Shown: positions 25,941 through 35,767, counted from the first letter of the stretch. The stretch is 64,000 bases of DNA from Mesorhizobium sp. 113-3-3 (GCF_016756495.1 NZ_AP023243.1:4344501-4408500); one strand, 5' to 3'. Notes: generated by a model from the letters alone, not told the origin. Translations and numbers: made by a program.

Positions 25941-26223
25941 CTATCCCGATTCGTCGCTGGCAACGATTGCCGATTCAGTCACTTGATCGACAGTGGTCAC
26001 CAACACGCCGCCGTGCTTGTCTAGGATGGTCTCCGTCGCTTGTCCGCCTGACGGTGCAGCAAACGTAACCCTACCCATCGTCGGCTGATAAATGTCCTTG
26101 CTGCAATCCGGCGACCACGCTCCCATGAGGCCGAATTGCTTCCATCGGCCCTTCAATGTCACCGGCAAAGGTTGGGGCGCAAACCACACCAGATACCAAG
26201 AGAACCCCGAAAAAGCTGCGCAT
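25941..26223 (-). pseudogene. Frameshifted small secreted protein
   Basis: From the ATG at 26223, with GGGAGGGG upstream, a convincing signal peptide is read (MRSFFGVLLVSGVVCAPTFA), but that frame stops soon afterwards. A second frame from about 26155 onward reads LKGRWKQFGLMGAWSPDCSKD and on to the end at 25941, resembling small rhizobial secreted proteins with a GTWA-DC type motif. Joining the two at 26151-26165 restores a protein of about 93 residues. A single-base indel is inferred, either real or an assembly error. Confidence 0.55.
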
Positions 26224-26372
26224 TGCCCCTCCCGCACACTATCCCAAGCCGCACGCATAAGCTGGGCATTGAACTGGGGCGCCTCTATGACCCGGATCTC
26301 GAGAGGTTTCGCACAGGCTGCGCCAAAGACACTCGTCAACCGCTCAGTGGATCCGACCGAGCCGCAATCCCC

Positions 26373-26987
26373 TCACACCCCGATCGCCGCCACCAATATC
26401 CGGTTCTGCCTTCGTATCGCCGCGCGCAGTTCCGGGATCTTCGCCTCGTCGCGTTTCACGAATTCGATGAACATCATGTTCATGTTGTTGAAGATCAGTT
26501 CGCCGACCGCTGCCCCGTCTATGTCCTGGCGCACGAGGCCAAGCTCCTGCAGCCGAGCGATCAGCGCGCGGATCTGTTCGGTGAGTGAGCGGTCAAGTGA
26601 GGAGTAGGCCTGGCCGAAGGGGCTGTCGGGCAGTTGCGTCGAGATCGCCATGGCCTGGCGCCACATCTCCTTGCTGAGATAGTGCAGCGAGTGCTCGATA
26701 TAGATGCCGATCAGCGTGTCCAGCGCGTCGCCGACATTGGCCGGCGGCCTGGCGACGACCCCGCGGCCGGCATTGAGCACCTCGTTGACCTCAAGCGAGA
26801 CGATGGCGCCGAGGATGTCGCCCTTGTTTTCATAGTAATTGTAGATCGTGCCGATCGACACTTCCGCCTGCGCGGCGATGGCCTCGATCTTGGCGCCCTC
26901 ATAGCCGGCCTCACGGAAAAGCGCCGCCGCCGCCTCGATGATGCGCCTGTGCCGGTCCGCCTTTTGCCTTGCCCGCAATCCGCTCAT
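26373..26987 (-). CDS. TetR-family regulator divergent from polyamine-type transporter
   Basis: A 204-residue regulator with an N-terminal helix-turn-helix (about 8-55: RIIEAAAALFREAGYEGAKIEAIAA, VSIGTIYNYYENKGDIL) and a C-terminal ligand-binding region including WRQAMAISTQLPDSPFGQAY. The chosen start MSGLRARQK has AAGAGG upstream; the frame opens six codons earlier. It is divergent from the ABC operon that starts at 27079 with about 90 nt between, a layout that suggests it controls that operon. The ligand is unknown. Confidence 0.85.
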   Translation of the reverse strand: MSGLRARQKADRHRRIIEAAAALFREAGYEGAKIEAIAAQAEVSIGTIYNYYENKGDILGAIVSLEVNEVLNAGRGVVARPPANVGDALDTLIGIYIEHSLHYLSKEMWRQAMAISTQLPDSPFGQAYSSLDRSLTEQIRALIARLQELGLVRQDIDGAAVGELIFNNMNMMFIEFVKRDEAKIPELRAAIRRQNRILVAAIGV

Positions 26988-27078
26988 AGCAGCCTCTTGC
27001 CACAAAAACAGAATTGACTCAATTTTAGAATTGGTTCAACTTTTTGCAAGAAGCCACAAAGGCAAGGGAGAACACTCG

Positions 27079-28170
27079 ATGTCCATCAAATCCGCATCCG
27101 GGAATCCGCTTTCCGTCCTTAAGCGCCATCTGCACGCCGCCTGCGCCGCCACGGCATTTCTGCTTGGCGCCGGCAGCCTCGCCGAGGCCGCCGATCTCAA
27201 CGCGCTGATCTGGTGCGACCATTCCGATCCGGCGCTGCTGCAGCCCTTCGAGGAAGCCAACAACGTCAAGGTCAACGTCAAGGAGTTCGAAGGCACCGGT
27301 GCTGGGCTGGCCATCGTCGAGCAATCGCAGCCCGGCGACTGGGACGTGATGGTGATCGACAGTATCGATGTGCCGCGCGGCGTCGAAAAGGGCCTGTTCG
27401 AGCCGTTGCCGGAAGACAAACTGCCCTTCGCCGACCTCTTTCCGCAAGTGAAGATGGATGGCTCCACCGTCGTCGGCGGCAAGCGCTACGGCATCACCGA
27501 AAAGTTCGGCTACAACACGATCGGCTTCAACAAGACCAAGGTCGACCCGGCCGACATGCAGTCCCTGGCGTCGCTGACAGCAGACAAATACAAGGGCAAG
27601 GTCGCCATCTACGACTATTACCTGCCGGTCATCGGCATGGCCGCACTCGCCATCGGCAAGAAGACGGCGGACCTCACGGAAGCCGACCTGCCCGCGCTCA
27701 AGGAAGAGCTGCTCAAGATGAAGGCCAACGCCAAGCTGGTCGGCGAGGTCACCGCCAGCCAGACCGCGCTCGCCACCGGCGAGGTCGACATACTGGTCGG
27801 CGGCGGCGAGTGGGTGACGGCGGGGCTGGCCAAGGAAAACCCGGCGCTGGACTTCTCCATTCCCAAGGAAGGTGCGGTGCTGTGGTCGCAGTCGCTGGCC
27901 ATGTTCAAGGATTCCAAGAACAAGGACATGGCGCTGAAGTTCATCCAGTACATACTGAGCCCGGAAGGCCAGGCGCGGCTTGCCACCTCGTCCTGCTACT
28001 GGGGCATGCCCGCCAACACCAAGGCGGCTTTGACCGACGACCAGAAGAAGGTCCTGCGCTTCGACGAGCAGCCCGGCTTCCTGGCTCGCGCGCAAGCCTA
28101 TCCCGCGCCGAATGCCGATCTCGACAAGAAGATGCAGGACATGTGGACCGAAATGCTGCAGGCGAAATGA
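27079..28170 (+). CDS. PotD/PotF-like periplasmic binding protein of ABC transporter
   Basis: A 363-residue exported protein (signal peptide through about residue 37, GAGSLAEA) opening the mature part LNALIWCDHSDPALLQPFEEANNVKVNV, as in binding proteins for spermidine/putrescine or related compounds. It has the FGYNTIGFNKTKVDP, VGGGEWVTAGLAKENPALDF and SPEGQARLAT features of the family. An AAGGGAG site precedes the ATG. It starts a five-gene run with two permeases, ATPase and hydrolase. The substrate could be a polyamine or another cationic compound and is not proven. Confidence 0.88.
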   Translation: MSIKSASGNPLSVLKRHLHAACAATAFLLGAGSLAEAADLNALIWCDHSDPALLQPFEEANNVKVNVKEFEGTGAGLAIVEQSQPGDWDVMVIDSIDVPRGVEKGLFEPLPEDKLPFADLFPQVKMDGSTVVGGKRYGITEKFGYNTIGFNKTKVDPADMQSLASLTADKYKGKVAIYDYYLPVIGMAALAIGKKTADLTEADLPALKEELLKMKANAKLVGEVTASQTALATGEVDILVGGGEWVTAGLAKENPALDFSIPKEGAVLWSQSLAMFKDSKNKDMALKFIQYILSPEGQARLATSSCYWGMPANTKAALTDDQKKVLRFDEQPGFLARAQAYPAPNADLDKKMQDMWTEMLQAK

Positions 28171-28183
28171 GCTGACACTGCTC

Positions 28184-29065
28184 ATGAACCCAGCGGGAAA
28201 CAACATTGTGCCCCCGGCGGGCCGTGCCCTGCCCCGGGCGAGCGATGCTCTGCCCTGGGCATTGGTCACGCCGGCGCTCGGCTGGACGTTGCTGTTCTTC
28301 GTCCTGCCGTTCATCGCCATGGGGTTTTCCAGCCTCACGGCGCATGAGGGCGGCGGCTTCACGCTTTCCAATTACAGCCAGTTCTTCACCAACCCCTCCT
28401 ACTGGCAGGCGATGGTGAACTCGCTGGAGGTAACGGCGATCGTCACCGTGGTTTCGGTGCTGCTGGCCTATCCCTTCGCCTGGATCCTCGCCGAACAGGT
28501 GCCCGAACGCTGGCAGCGGCTGGCGCTGATGCTGGCCGTGCTGCCGTTCTGGACGTCCTACGTCGTGCGTTCCTATTCCTGGCTGCTGGTGCTGGCGCAG
28601 AACGGCGTCATCAACCGCGCGCTCACCGGCTCCGGCCTGGTCAGCGAGCCGCTGCAGCTTGCCAACACGCGTTTGGCCACCGTCACCGGCTTCGTGCATT
28701 TCTTCGTCATGCTGCTGACGCTGACCATCTTCGCCAACCTCAAGCAGCTCAGTCCGAGCTACCGCAAGGCGGCCGCCGATCTCGGCGCCGGACCGGTGCG
28801 CACCTTCCTGCATGTCATCCTGCCGCTGACCCTGCCCGGCATCATGGTCGGCGCCTTCCTCACCTTCGTGCTGTGCATCGGCGACTACATCACGCCGCAG
28901 ATCCTGGGTGGCAACAACGAGCTCTTGATGCCGCAACTGGTGATGATGCAGATCGGCCGGCGCGGCGATTTTCCGCTGGCTTCCGCGCTGTCGATCATCC
29001 TGATGGCCGTCGTCACCGTTGCCTATCTCGCCTGCGCGCGCTGGCTGAAGATCGAGCGGGCCTGA
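28184..29065 (+). CDS. PotB-like ABC transporter permease
   Basis: A 293-residue inner-membrane permease with about six transmembrane segments. The family loop that docks the ATPase is visible as YRKAAADLGAGPVRTFLHVILPLTLPG. The start MNPAGNNIVPPAGR lies 13 nt after the binding protein's stop. The next permease starts 1 nt past its own stop, so the subunits are translationally linked. Confidence 0.9.
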   Translation: MNPAGNNIVPPAGRALPRASDALPWALVTPALGWTLLFFVLPFIAMGFSSLTAHEGGGFTLSNYSQFFTNPSYWQAMVNSLEVTAIVTVVSVLLAYPFAWILAEQVPERWQRLALMLAVLPFWTSYVVRSYSWLLVLAQNGVINRALTGSGLVSEPLQLANTRLATVTGFVHFFVMLLTLTIFANLKQLSPSYRKAAADLGAGPVRTFLHVILPLTLPGIMVGAFLTFVLCIGDYITPQILGGNNELLMPQLVMMQIGRRGDFPLASALSIILMAVVTVAYLACARWLKIERA

Positions 29066-29066
29066 G

Positions 29067-29849
29067 ATGCGCCAGATCGTCCGTGCCGCTTCCTTGGTCT
29101 ACGCGCTTGCCGTCTACGGCTTCATCTTCCTGCCGGTGGTGGTGCTGGTGCTGTTCTCGCTGCAGGCAACGTCGTTTCCGATCCCGCCTTTCACCGGACC
29201 GTCGCTGCGCTGGTATGAGGTGGTTCTCAGCGACACGCGGCTGACTTCGGCGCTGGTCAACTCGCTGCTGGTGGCGTCGATCTCCTCGGCCACCGCCGTC
29301 ACGCTGGGCTTCCTCTCGGCATGGGGGTTTGCACGCTTCGTGCTGCCCGGCTCCAGCCTGCTGCGTGGCTTGATCACCCTACCTTTGACGGTCAGCTACC
29401 TCATCATTGGCATGGGGCTCTTGGTGCTGTTCAACTGGGCCGGCGTACCGAAATCGCTGCTTGCCGCGGGGATCGGCCATGTCGTGATCAACCTGCCGCT
29501 GTGCTTCGCCATCATCTACAGCCAGATGGGCGACCATCAGATCAACATCGAGCGCGCCGCGCGCGATCTCGGCGCGCCGGAATGGAAGGTGCTGCTCTTG
29601 ATCACCGTACCGGTGATGGCGCCGGCGATCTTCGCCGGCTTCTTCCTGTCGATGACCTTCTCCTGGGACGAGTTCGTGATCTCCTTCCTGCTGACCCGCT
29701 TCGACACCACGCTGCCGGTGGAAATCTGGAACCTGCTGCGCTCCGGTCTCAATCCAAAAACCAATGCGGTCGGTTCGCTGGTCTTCGCCGTTTCCATCGT
29801 GCTGGTCGTGCTGTTCGAACTGACATTGCTGCGCCGGAGAAGAACATGA
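29067..29849 (+). CDS. PotC-like ABC transporter permease
   Basis: Second permease, 260 residues, with six predicted membrane segments and the docking loop IERAARDLGAPEWKVLLLITVPVMAP. The C-terminal segment FAVSIVLVVLFELTLLRRRRT ends in a positively charged tail. It overlaps the ATPase gene start by 4 nt (ATGA). Confidence 0.9.
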   Translation: MRQIVRAASLVYALAVYGFIFLPVVVLVLFSLQATSFPIPPFTGPSLRWYEVVLSDTRLTSALVNSLLVASISSATAVTLGFLSAWGFARFVLPGSSLLRGLITLPLTVSYLIIGMGLLVLFNWAGVPKSLLAAGIGHVVINLPLCFAIIYSQMGDHQINIERAARDLGAPEWKVLLLITVPVMAPAIFAGFFLSMTFSWDEFVISFLLTRFDTTLPVEIWNLLRSGLNPKTNAVGSLVFAVSIVLVVLFELTLLRRRRT

Positions 29850-30910
29850 CCGCGCCTTTGGTCGACATCCGCGCCGTCTCGCATCGTTTCGGACAGCTGG
29901 CCGTGCTGAAAGACGTTTCGCTCAAGATCGAACCCGGCAGCTACACCATCCTGCTCGGGCCGTCGGGCTCCGGCAAGACGACGCTGCTCTCCATCCTGGG
30001 CGGCTTCGTCACCCCCAGCGAAGGCAAGGTTTTCATCCGCGGCGAGGATTGCACCGCGGTGCCGCCGGCGAAACGCCCGACGACAACCGTGTTCCAGGAC
30101 TACGCGCTGTTCCCGCATATGAGCGTCGGCGGCAATGTCGGCTTTGGGCTGCGCATGCAGGGCGTCGATGGCGCGACGCGGGCCGCAAAGGCACGTGAGG
30201 CATTGGCGCTGGTTGGCCTCGCCTCCGCCTTCGACAAGAAGCCGCACCAGCTATCCGGCGGCCAGCGGCAGCGCGTGGCGCTGGCACGTGCTCTGGTGAT
30301 CGAGCCTGCTGTGCTTCTGCTCGACGAGCCGCTCGGCGCGCTCGACCTCAAATTGCGCCGACAGATGCAGGACGAGTTGAAGGCGATCCAGAAGCGCGTC
30401 GGCACCGCCTTCATCCATGTCACCCACGACCAGGAAGAGGCGATGGCGCTGGCCGACCATTGCGTGGTGATGAATGACGGCCGCATCGAGGACGAAGGGC
30501 CGCCCGAGCGCGTCTATGCCAGGCCGGCGACGCGTTTTTCCGCCACCTTCATGGGCGAAAGCACCATCCTGGCCGGCACGGTCTCGGAGGCCAAGGACAG
30601 GACCAGCACCGTGACGACGCCTGCCGGACCGGTTTTGGCGCGCAGCGCCTTGCCCGTGGGCTCGGCTGTCGCATTGGCTATACGGCCGGAGCATCTCATG
30701 CTCGGCGGAGCCGCCGGCAGTGCAAGTCTCGGCATGGCGAAAGTGACCGATGTCGTCTTCCAGGGCAGTTTCAAGCGCGTGCTTGCCGTCTCCGTCGAAG
30801 GCCCCTCGCTGCAGTTCATCGCCAAGTTGCCAGCGACCGCTACCCTCCAGCCCGGCGACACGGTTGCCGTTTCGTGCGATACGGACCAGATCATCGTTTT
30901 GGCGGACTGA
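29846..30910 (+). CDS. PotA-like ABC transporter ATPase
   Basis: A 354-residue ATPase energising the preceding permeases. Walker A GPSGSGKT is at 38-45, the Q-loop in VFQDYALFP near 83, signature LSGGQ at 136-140, Walker B VLLLDE at 156-161, and the H-loop at IHVTHDQEEAMALAD. A C-terminal TOBE domain (about 265-350) follows. Its start overlaps the permease stop. The MBL hydrolase begins 1 nt after its stop. Confidence 0.93.
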   Translation: MTAPLVDIRAVSHRFGQLAVLKDVSLKIEPGSYTILLGPSGSGKTTLLSILGGFVTPSEGKVFIRGEDCTAVPPAKRPTTTVFQDYALFPHMSVGGNVGFGLRMQGVDGATRAAKAREALALVGLASAFDKKPHQLSGGQRQRVALARALVIEPAVLLLDEPLGALDLKLRRQMQDELKAIQKRVGTAFIHVTHDQEEAMALADHCVVMNDGRIEDEGPPERVYARPATRFSATFMGESTILAGTVSEAKDRTSTVTTPAGPVLARSALPVGSAVALAIRPEHLMLGGAAGSASLGMAKVTDVVFQGSFKRVLAVSVEGPSLQFIAKLPATATLQPGDTVAVSCDTDQIIVLAD

Positions 30911-30911
30911 A

Positions 30912-31673
30912 ATGGGCAACCTTCCGGTCATCGACGCACCAGACTGGTACGAGACCATCCGCATGGCCGATGGCATCACGCTGATCCACGAGCCGTGGAT
31001 CAAACCCTTCTTCCGCTGCAACATCTGGCATGTGCGCGGCCGCGACCGCGACCTTCTGTTCGACACCGGCCTTGGCCATTTCAGCCTGCGCAAACACGTG
31101 CCGCTGGTTGCGGAGCGCAAGCTGACCTGCGTCGCCAGCCACACGCATTTCGACCATATCGGCTGCCATCACGAATTTCCCGACCGTTGCGTGCACCTTG
31201 CCGAAGCAAAAATCCTCGCCGATCCGCGCAACGAATGGACGGTGGCCGACCGCTATGCGACCGACGAGATGTTCGATCGATTGCCGCACGGCTGGGAGTC
31301 GTCCCGCTACCGAATCCTGCCTGCGCCCGCCGACCGCCTGCTCGAACATGGCGACGTTGTCGATCTCGGCGACCGCGCCTTCGAGGTGATCCACACACCT
31401 GGTCACTCGCCAGGCGGCATCGCGCTCTACGAAAACGGGACGGGCATCCTGTTGTCCGGCGACATCATCTATGACGGCCCGCTAATCGACGACGCCTATC
31501 ACTCGGATATTCCAGACTACATGGCGACGCTGCTGGCCATGCGCGATCTCGACGTCTCGGTCGTGCATGGCGGCCATTTCCCGAGCTTCGGCAAGGTGCG
31601 TTACCGCCAGCTGATCGACGAGTACCTGGCGCAAAAACGCCAGGCCGGCTGCCACCTGCGGCAGAGCCCGTAA
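30912..31673 (+). CDS. Metallo-beta-lactamase-fold hydrolase
   Basis: A 253-residue soluble protein with the metal-binding signature SHTHFDHIG (His77, His79, Asp81, His82), a later HTPGHSPGG histidine, SGDIIYDG with the bridging aspartate, and a final VHGGHF histidine. This is the Zn-binding set of the MBL superfamily. It is the last gene of the transport operon, starting 1 nt after the ATPase, so it probably hydrolyses the imported compound or a derivative. The substrate is unknown. Confidence 0.88.
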   Translation: MGNLPVIDAPDWYETIRMADGITLIHEPWIKPFFRCNIWHVRGRDRDLLFDTGLGHFSLRKHVPLVAERKLTCVASHTHFDHIGCHHEFPDRCVHLAEAKILADPRNEWTVADRYATDEMFDRLPHGWESSRYRILPAPADRLLEHGDVVDLGDRAFEVIHTPGHSPGGIALYENGTGILLSGDIIYDGPLIDDAYHSDIPDYMATLLAMRDLDVSVVHGGHFPSFGKVRYRQLIDEYLAQKRQAGCHLRQSP

Positions 31674-31724
31674 AGGGACCGTGCGCTCGCGATTTGGCCG
31701 GCTGCGCCCGGCCCAGCGGACCTT

Positions 31725-32279
31725 CTAAGAAAACGTCGCAGCCTGAATGGCTGCCGTATCGCCACCGAATGTATTTCTCACCCTGACCGACCTGTAAACA
31801 TAAGCGGCCCAAAGCCCCGTGGTGGCGACGGCTATCACGGCCGATATCAATGTATCCCCATCAAGGAGCTGGCTCATCGGGATACTAAGTGTTCTTGATA
31901 TCCAAACGGTGTCCAGGATGAACAAGAGAGGGATCGCAAACCATTGGCATATAAACAGTTTCGGGAAGTGCTGGCTTCGCCTCAGCATCGAAATAAGTAC
32001 CACGAGTTGAAGCACCAGAAAGGCCAGATTGAGGGCGGCTTCGCCATACACCGCCAAAGGCCCATTAGGCAGTGTGATGAGCCGCTGGTAGTCTTTGACC
32101 GATCTGGCCAACTCCAAAAGTGTGCGCAACGGTGACAATGACTGACCTATCGCCAGCAGCATCAGCCAGCCGCCAAATCCCTCGAGGTCTTTCGGAGGTC
32201 GTGGGCGTTTGCGTGCCGAGCGAGTAGCGAAGAAAACTGGCACGCCAATCAATAGCAGCAGTATTGCCCAATGCCACAT
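31725..32279 (-). CDS. DUF2569-like membrane protein
   Basis: A 184-residue membrane protein from the ATG at 32279, which has GGGGGG upstream; an open frame continues to 32351 without a likely start. An N-terminal membrane segment (MWHWAILLLLIGVPVFF) is followed by the conserved EGFGGWLMLLAIG motif and three further segments (LVLQLVVLISML, FAIPLLFILDTVW, ISAVIAVATTGLWAAYVY). The arrangement fits DUF2569, whose function is unknown. It converges with the preceding operon. Confidence 0.75.
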   Translation of the reverse strand: MWHWAILLLLIGVPVFFATRSARKRPRPPKDLEGFGGWLMLLAIGQSLSPLRTLLELARSVKDYQRLITLPNGPLAVYGEAALNLAFLVLQLVVLISMLRRSQHFPKLFICQWFAIPLLFILDTVWISRTLSIPMSQLLDGDTLISAVIAVATTGLWAAYVYRSVRVRNTFGGDTAAIQAATFS

Positions 32280-32417
32280 TCGCCCGCCCCCCGTCACGCA
32301 ACCTTGTATTGCGTATATGCACCCTAAGATTGTATCATGTTTCGTTTGCAACTCAAGAGGATCGAGCAGCTTCGGCTGAAAATTGCGCCGCCGGCCTTCG
32401 CCTAGCCAGCCCGCCCC

Positions 32418-33116
32418 TCACCCCAATTCAAAATGCCGGGGAAATGCCTGATGCAGCAGGAGCAGCATGGTCTTGCGCAGCACATTGGTGTCACGGCTCG
32501 AAGGGTTCAGATGGTCCCAGTACCACGCGCCGTGAACCAGATAATTCAGGCTCTCCGACAAGGTGTCGATGTCGACGCCGGCATAGCCGCCGCTGCGCGA
32601 GATCTCGATCAGCAATTCGCGCGCTTCGGCCGTATAGGCAAGATCGCTCGGCAGGCCGATTTCATTGTAGATCTGCATGCTCTTGCGGTCGCTGGAGAAC
32701 ACAACGAAGACCGATACCCATTTCGGATGCTGCCGGGCGAAACGCTGCGCACAGTTGACGGCACCCAGCAGCCTTTCGACCGGTGACAGGCCGGGCGCCC
32801 GCACCAGGCTGATCCACAGCGCATCATACTGATCGCTGAGATACTGCAGCACGGCCCGGAACAGGTTTTCCTTGCTGCGGAAGTGAAAGACCACCAGCGC
32901 GTTGGACGAACCGACATGTTCGGCGATGCGCTGCATGGTGAGGCTCGCCAGGCCCTCCTCCGCGATGAGCTCGATGGTGGCGTCGATGATGCGCTGAACG
33001 CTCGCTTCGCCGCGCTCGCGCCGGCGGTCCTTGGACGGCGCGGCGTCGTTTGCCGCGCCCTTCGTCGTCGCGAGCTTGCGTTTCTCCGGCTTTTCGGTTG
33101 CTTTGCGTTGCGCCAT
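32418..33116 (-). CDS. TetR-family regulator (BetI-like group)
   Basis: A 232-residue protein with a lysine/arginine-rich N-terminus (1-35), a helix-turn-helix (about 38-90: QRIIDATIELIAEEG, QRIAEHVGSSNALVVFHF), and a C-terminal ligand domain. It lies about 90 nt after the amidase on the same strand and probably controls the binding protein and amidase genes; no divergent partner is evident. Confidence 0.85.
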   Translation of the reverse strand: MAQRKATEKPEKRKLATTKGAANDAAPSKDRRRERGEASVQRIIDATIELIAEEGLASLTMQRIAEHVGSSNALVVFHFRSKENLFRAVLQYLSDQYDALWISLVRAPGLSPVERLLGAVNCAQRFARQHPKWVSVFVVFSSDRKSMQIYNEIGLPSDLAYTAEARELLIEISRSGGYAGVDIDTLSESLNYLVHGAWYWDHLNPSSRDTNVLRKTMLLLLHQAFPRHFELG

Positions 33117-33205
33117 TTTCGTCAGGCCTTTCGGACGCGCGACGGGAAATACTCCGCCGCATAAGTTACTTCAGCATATGGCACGCCGTTCAACCCAGGG
33201 ATCGC

Positions 33206-34633
33206 TCAGAGCGACGGACGTGTCCCGCTGTTCCCATACCATTCCCCCCGAGCCGTTTCATAGGCCAGCCCCGCCCGGAAGACATCGGCATCGCTATAGG
33301 TGCGGCCGACGATCTGGATGCCTGTCGGAACGCCGCTGGCGGCGTGGCCCGACGGTATGGACAGAACCGGGCAACGGCTCAGCATATTGAACGGCGTCGT
33401 CATCACCCAGCCCAGCGAAGGGTTCACGTCTTTGCCGTTGATCTGGACCTTGTCCGTGGTCTGGTCGAATTCCGCCGGCACCGCGGGCAGCGCGTTTGTC
33501 GGGCAGATCAGCACATCGTAGGTTTCCAGCAGCGGGCCGAGCGTCTGGTACATCCTGGCCGCCACGTCCAGCGTTGCGACGAAGTCGGTGGCCTTGGACT
33601 TCCGTCCGTCCTCGGCAAACCGCCTTGCATAGCTGGTCATGTCACCGGCGTGCTCGGCAAGCAGTTGCGACAGCGACGCGCCGAACAGGTGCTCGAGATA
33701 GGCCATGCCGGCCTTGAGCACCCCGTCATCCCAGCCGAGGTCGACCTCCTCGACCGTGGCGCCGAGCGAGCGGAACACGTCGCAGGCGGCGAGCGTGTTC
33801 TTGCGCACGTCGGGGTCGACTTCGAAGGAACCGAGATCCATCGAGAAAGCGATCTTCCAGCCTTTGATCGGCTTGTAGTCGAGCGGCAGGCGCAGCTTGG
33901 GACGCAGCGTGGCGATGTCGAGCGGGCTCGGTCCGGCCATGACATTCTGCAGCAGGATCGCATCCCTGACGTTTCGCGCCAGCGGCCCGGTGTGGCAGTA
34001 GAAATCGAGGTTGAAGGGCGGCTCGTCGGGATTGCGGCCGTAGGGAGGCTTGAAGCCGACGAGACCGCAGGCCGAGGCCGGAATGCGGATCGATCCGGCA
34101 ATGTCGGAACCGGTGGCGATCGACGATGTGCCCGATGCCAGCGTTGCCGCAGCACCGCCCGACGAACCGCCCGGTGTGAAATCCCGATTCCACGGATTGC
34201 GGGTGACGCCCCACCGCTTCGACCAGGTGTAACCGGCGCAGCTGAATTCCGGCGTCGCCGTGCGGGCATGCACGATGCCGCCGGCCCTCATGATGCGCTC
34301 GTTCATCGTCGAAGTGTGGCCGCCCAAGGCGTCCCTGGACAGCAGCGATCCGTGCGAGGTCGGCTTGCCCTTGATGTAGCTCTCATCCTTGATGCCGACC
34401 GGCAGGCCTTCCAGGGCGCCGGTCCTGGCGCCGCTGGCGTATTTTGCCTCGGCCCTGGCGGCCAGCTTCATCGCCTCGTCGAAATGCGTGAAGGTGAAGC
34501 AGTTGATCGCCGATTTGGTGGCCTCGGCGCGGCGAATCGTGGCCTGCATCAATTCGACGGGCGAGAGTTTCCTGGCCTTGAACAGCCGCAGCGCCTCATG
34601 GGCCGGCATATAGCAAAGGTCGAGATCGGACAT
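33206..34633 (-). CDS. Amidase signature family enzyme
   Basis: A 475-residue hydrolase of the Ser-cisSer-Lys class, which cleaves amide bonds. Key residues are Lys82 in GLPVGIKDE, Ser157/Ser158 in TPGGSSGGAA, and Ser181 in GSDIAGSIRIP, all intact. The ATG at 34633 has CAGGAG upstream; a longer frame to 34663 was not preferred. It lies 99 nt after the polyamine-type binding protein gene, suggesting an amide imported or scavenged by that system. The substrate is not determined. Confidence 0.9.
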   Translation of the reverse strand: MSDLDLCYMPAHEALRLFKARKLSPVELMQATIRRAEATKSAINCFTFTHFDEAMKLAARAEAKYASGARTGALEGLPVGIKDESYIKGKPTSHGSLLSRDALGGHTSTMNERIMRAGGIVHARTATPEFSCAGYTWSKRWGVTRNPWNRDFTPGGSSGGAAATLASGTSSIATGSDIAGSIRIPASACGLVGFKPPYGRNPDEPPFNLDFYCHTGPLARNVRDAILLQNVMAGPSPLDIATLRPKLRLPLDYKPIKGWKIAFSMDLGSFEVDPDVRKNTLAACDVFRSLGATVEEVDLGWDDGVLKAGMAYLEHLFGASLSQLLAEHAGDMTSYARRFAEDGRKSKATDFVATLDVAARMYQTLGPLLETYDVLICPTNALPAVPAEFDQTTDKVQINGKDVNPSLGWVMTTPFNMLSRCPVLSIPSGHAASGVPTGIQIVGRTYSDADVFRAGLAYETARGEWYGNSGTRPSL

Positions 34634-34732
34634 GGGAAGTCTCCTGCGATCGCGAGACCGCACTTGGCATGAGAGGATTGCCGGTCCGCGCGTCGCGGCC
34701 CGGTGGCTGTTGGTTGGGATCGTCCGGCGACG

Positions 34733-35767
34733 CTATTTCTGGAGGTCGGTCCAGATTTTCGTGTAGAGCGCCTGCACATCCGATGGACAGGCCGGCATGA
34801 ACTGGCCCTTGGCGGCAAATTCAGCCGGAACGTCCACTTCCGGCGCCGTCTTCATGTCGTCCGGCATGAAGGCCTCGGAGCCCTTGATGCCGTTGGCGTA
34901 GCGGGCGAAAGCCGAGATCATCGCGGCGTTCTTCGGGTCCATGATGAAATTCTGGAACAGCTTGGCGTTCTCGACATTCTTGGCGTCCTTGAGGACGGCG
35001 ACATTGTCCATCCAGATCGGAAAACCTTCCTTGGGATAGCCGTAGACGATCTTGTCGTTCTGCAGCCGCTCGCGCAGCGATATGCCGTTCCAGTTGACGC
35101 CGGCGGCGATGTCGCCCCTGCCCAGGCCGTCGACGGCCGCGTAGTCGAGCGAAAGCCATTTTGCCTTGGCCTCGACCAGCTTGTCGTGCACCTTCTTCAG
35201 CACCTGCATGTCGTTGGTGCAATATTTGCCGCCCTCATAAGCGATGGCGAGGAACATGATGTCCCCCATTTCGGGCACGACATTGATCTTGCCGACAAGC
35301 TCGGGCGGCGGGTCGAGGAAGATCGCCGAAGTGTTCGGATCGCCGGCATAGACCGACTTGTTCACCGAAATGCCTGTCGTACCCCACTGCCACGGAACGG
35401 TGTATTTGCGGCCCGGATCGAAGGGAACGTCGACCCAACGCGGATCGACATTCTTGAAATTCTCCATCTTGTTGGGGTCCGTCTCCAGGAGCAGACCTTC
35501 GCTGATCCAGACCGGCACGACGCTGGCCGACGGCACCACGATGTCATAGCCGGACGCGCCCTGGCGGACCTTGGCCAAAGCGGTGTCGTTGGAATCATAG
35601 TCCGTGACGGTGACCTTGACCTTGTAGGTCTCCTCGAACTTCTTGATCAGGTCCGGGCTGGTGTAGTTGCCCCAATTGTAGATGTTGAGTTCGCCATCGG
35701 CGCGGGCAGAGCCGGTTGCGGCGAGCAGCGACAGCCCGACGGCCGCCGCGGTCATTTTCCAGTTCAT
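34733..35767 (-). CDS. Second PotD-like binding protein, without permeases
   Basis: A 344-residue exported protein: signal peptide [23 protein letters not shown], then [21 protein letters not shown], the typical N-terminus of polyamine-type binding proteins. It also has [31 protein letters not shown] and the ending [13 protein letters not shown]. No permease or ATPase genes accompany it; the nearest matching transporter ends at 30910. It heads a likely operon with the amidase and TetR regulator. Confidence 0.87.
   Translation of the reverse strand: MNWKMTAAAVGLSLLAATGSARADGELNIYNWGNYTSPDLIKKFEETYKVKVTVTDYDSNDTALAKVRQGASGYDIVVPSASVVPVWISEGLLLETDPNKMENFKNVDPRWVDVPFDPGRKYTVPWQWGTTGISVNKSVYAGDPNTSAIFLDPPPELVGKINVVPEMGDIMFLAIAYEGGKYCTNDMQVLKKVHDKLVEAKAKWLSLDYAAVDGLGRGDIAAGVNWNGISLRERLQNDKIVYGYPKEGFPIWMDNVAVLKDAKNVENAKLFQNFIMDPKNAAMISAFARYANGIKGSEAFMPDDMKTAPEVDVPAEFAAKGQFMPACPSDVQALYTKIWTDLQK

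Noticed and set aside
27025..28371. Minus-strand 448-codon open frame
   Set aside because: It is antisense to the PotD-like binding protein and has no recognisable domains.
33050..34672. Plus-strand 540-codon open frame
   Set aside because: It lies opposite the amidase gene, which has an intact Ser-cisSer-Lys triad; the opposite frame has only low-complexity residues.
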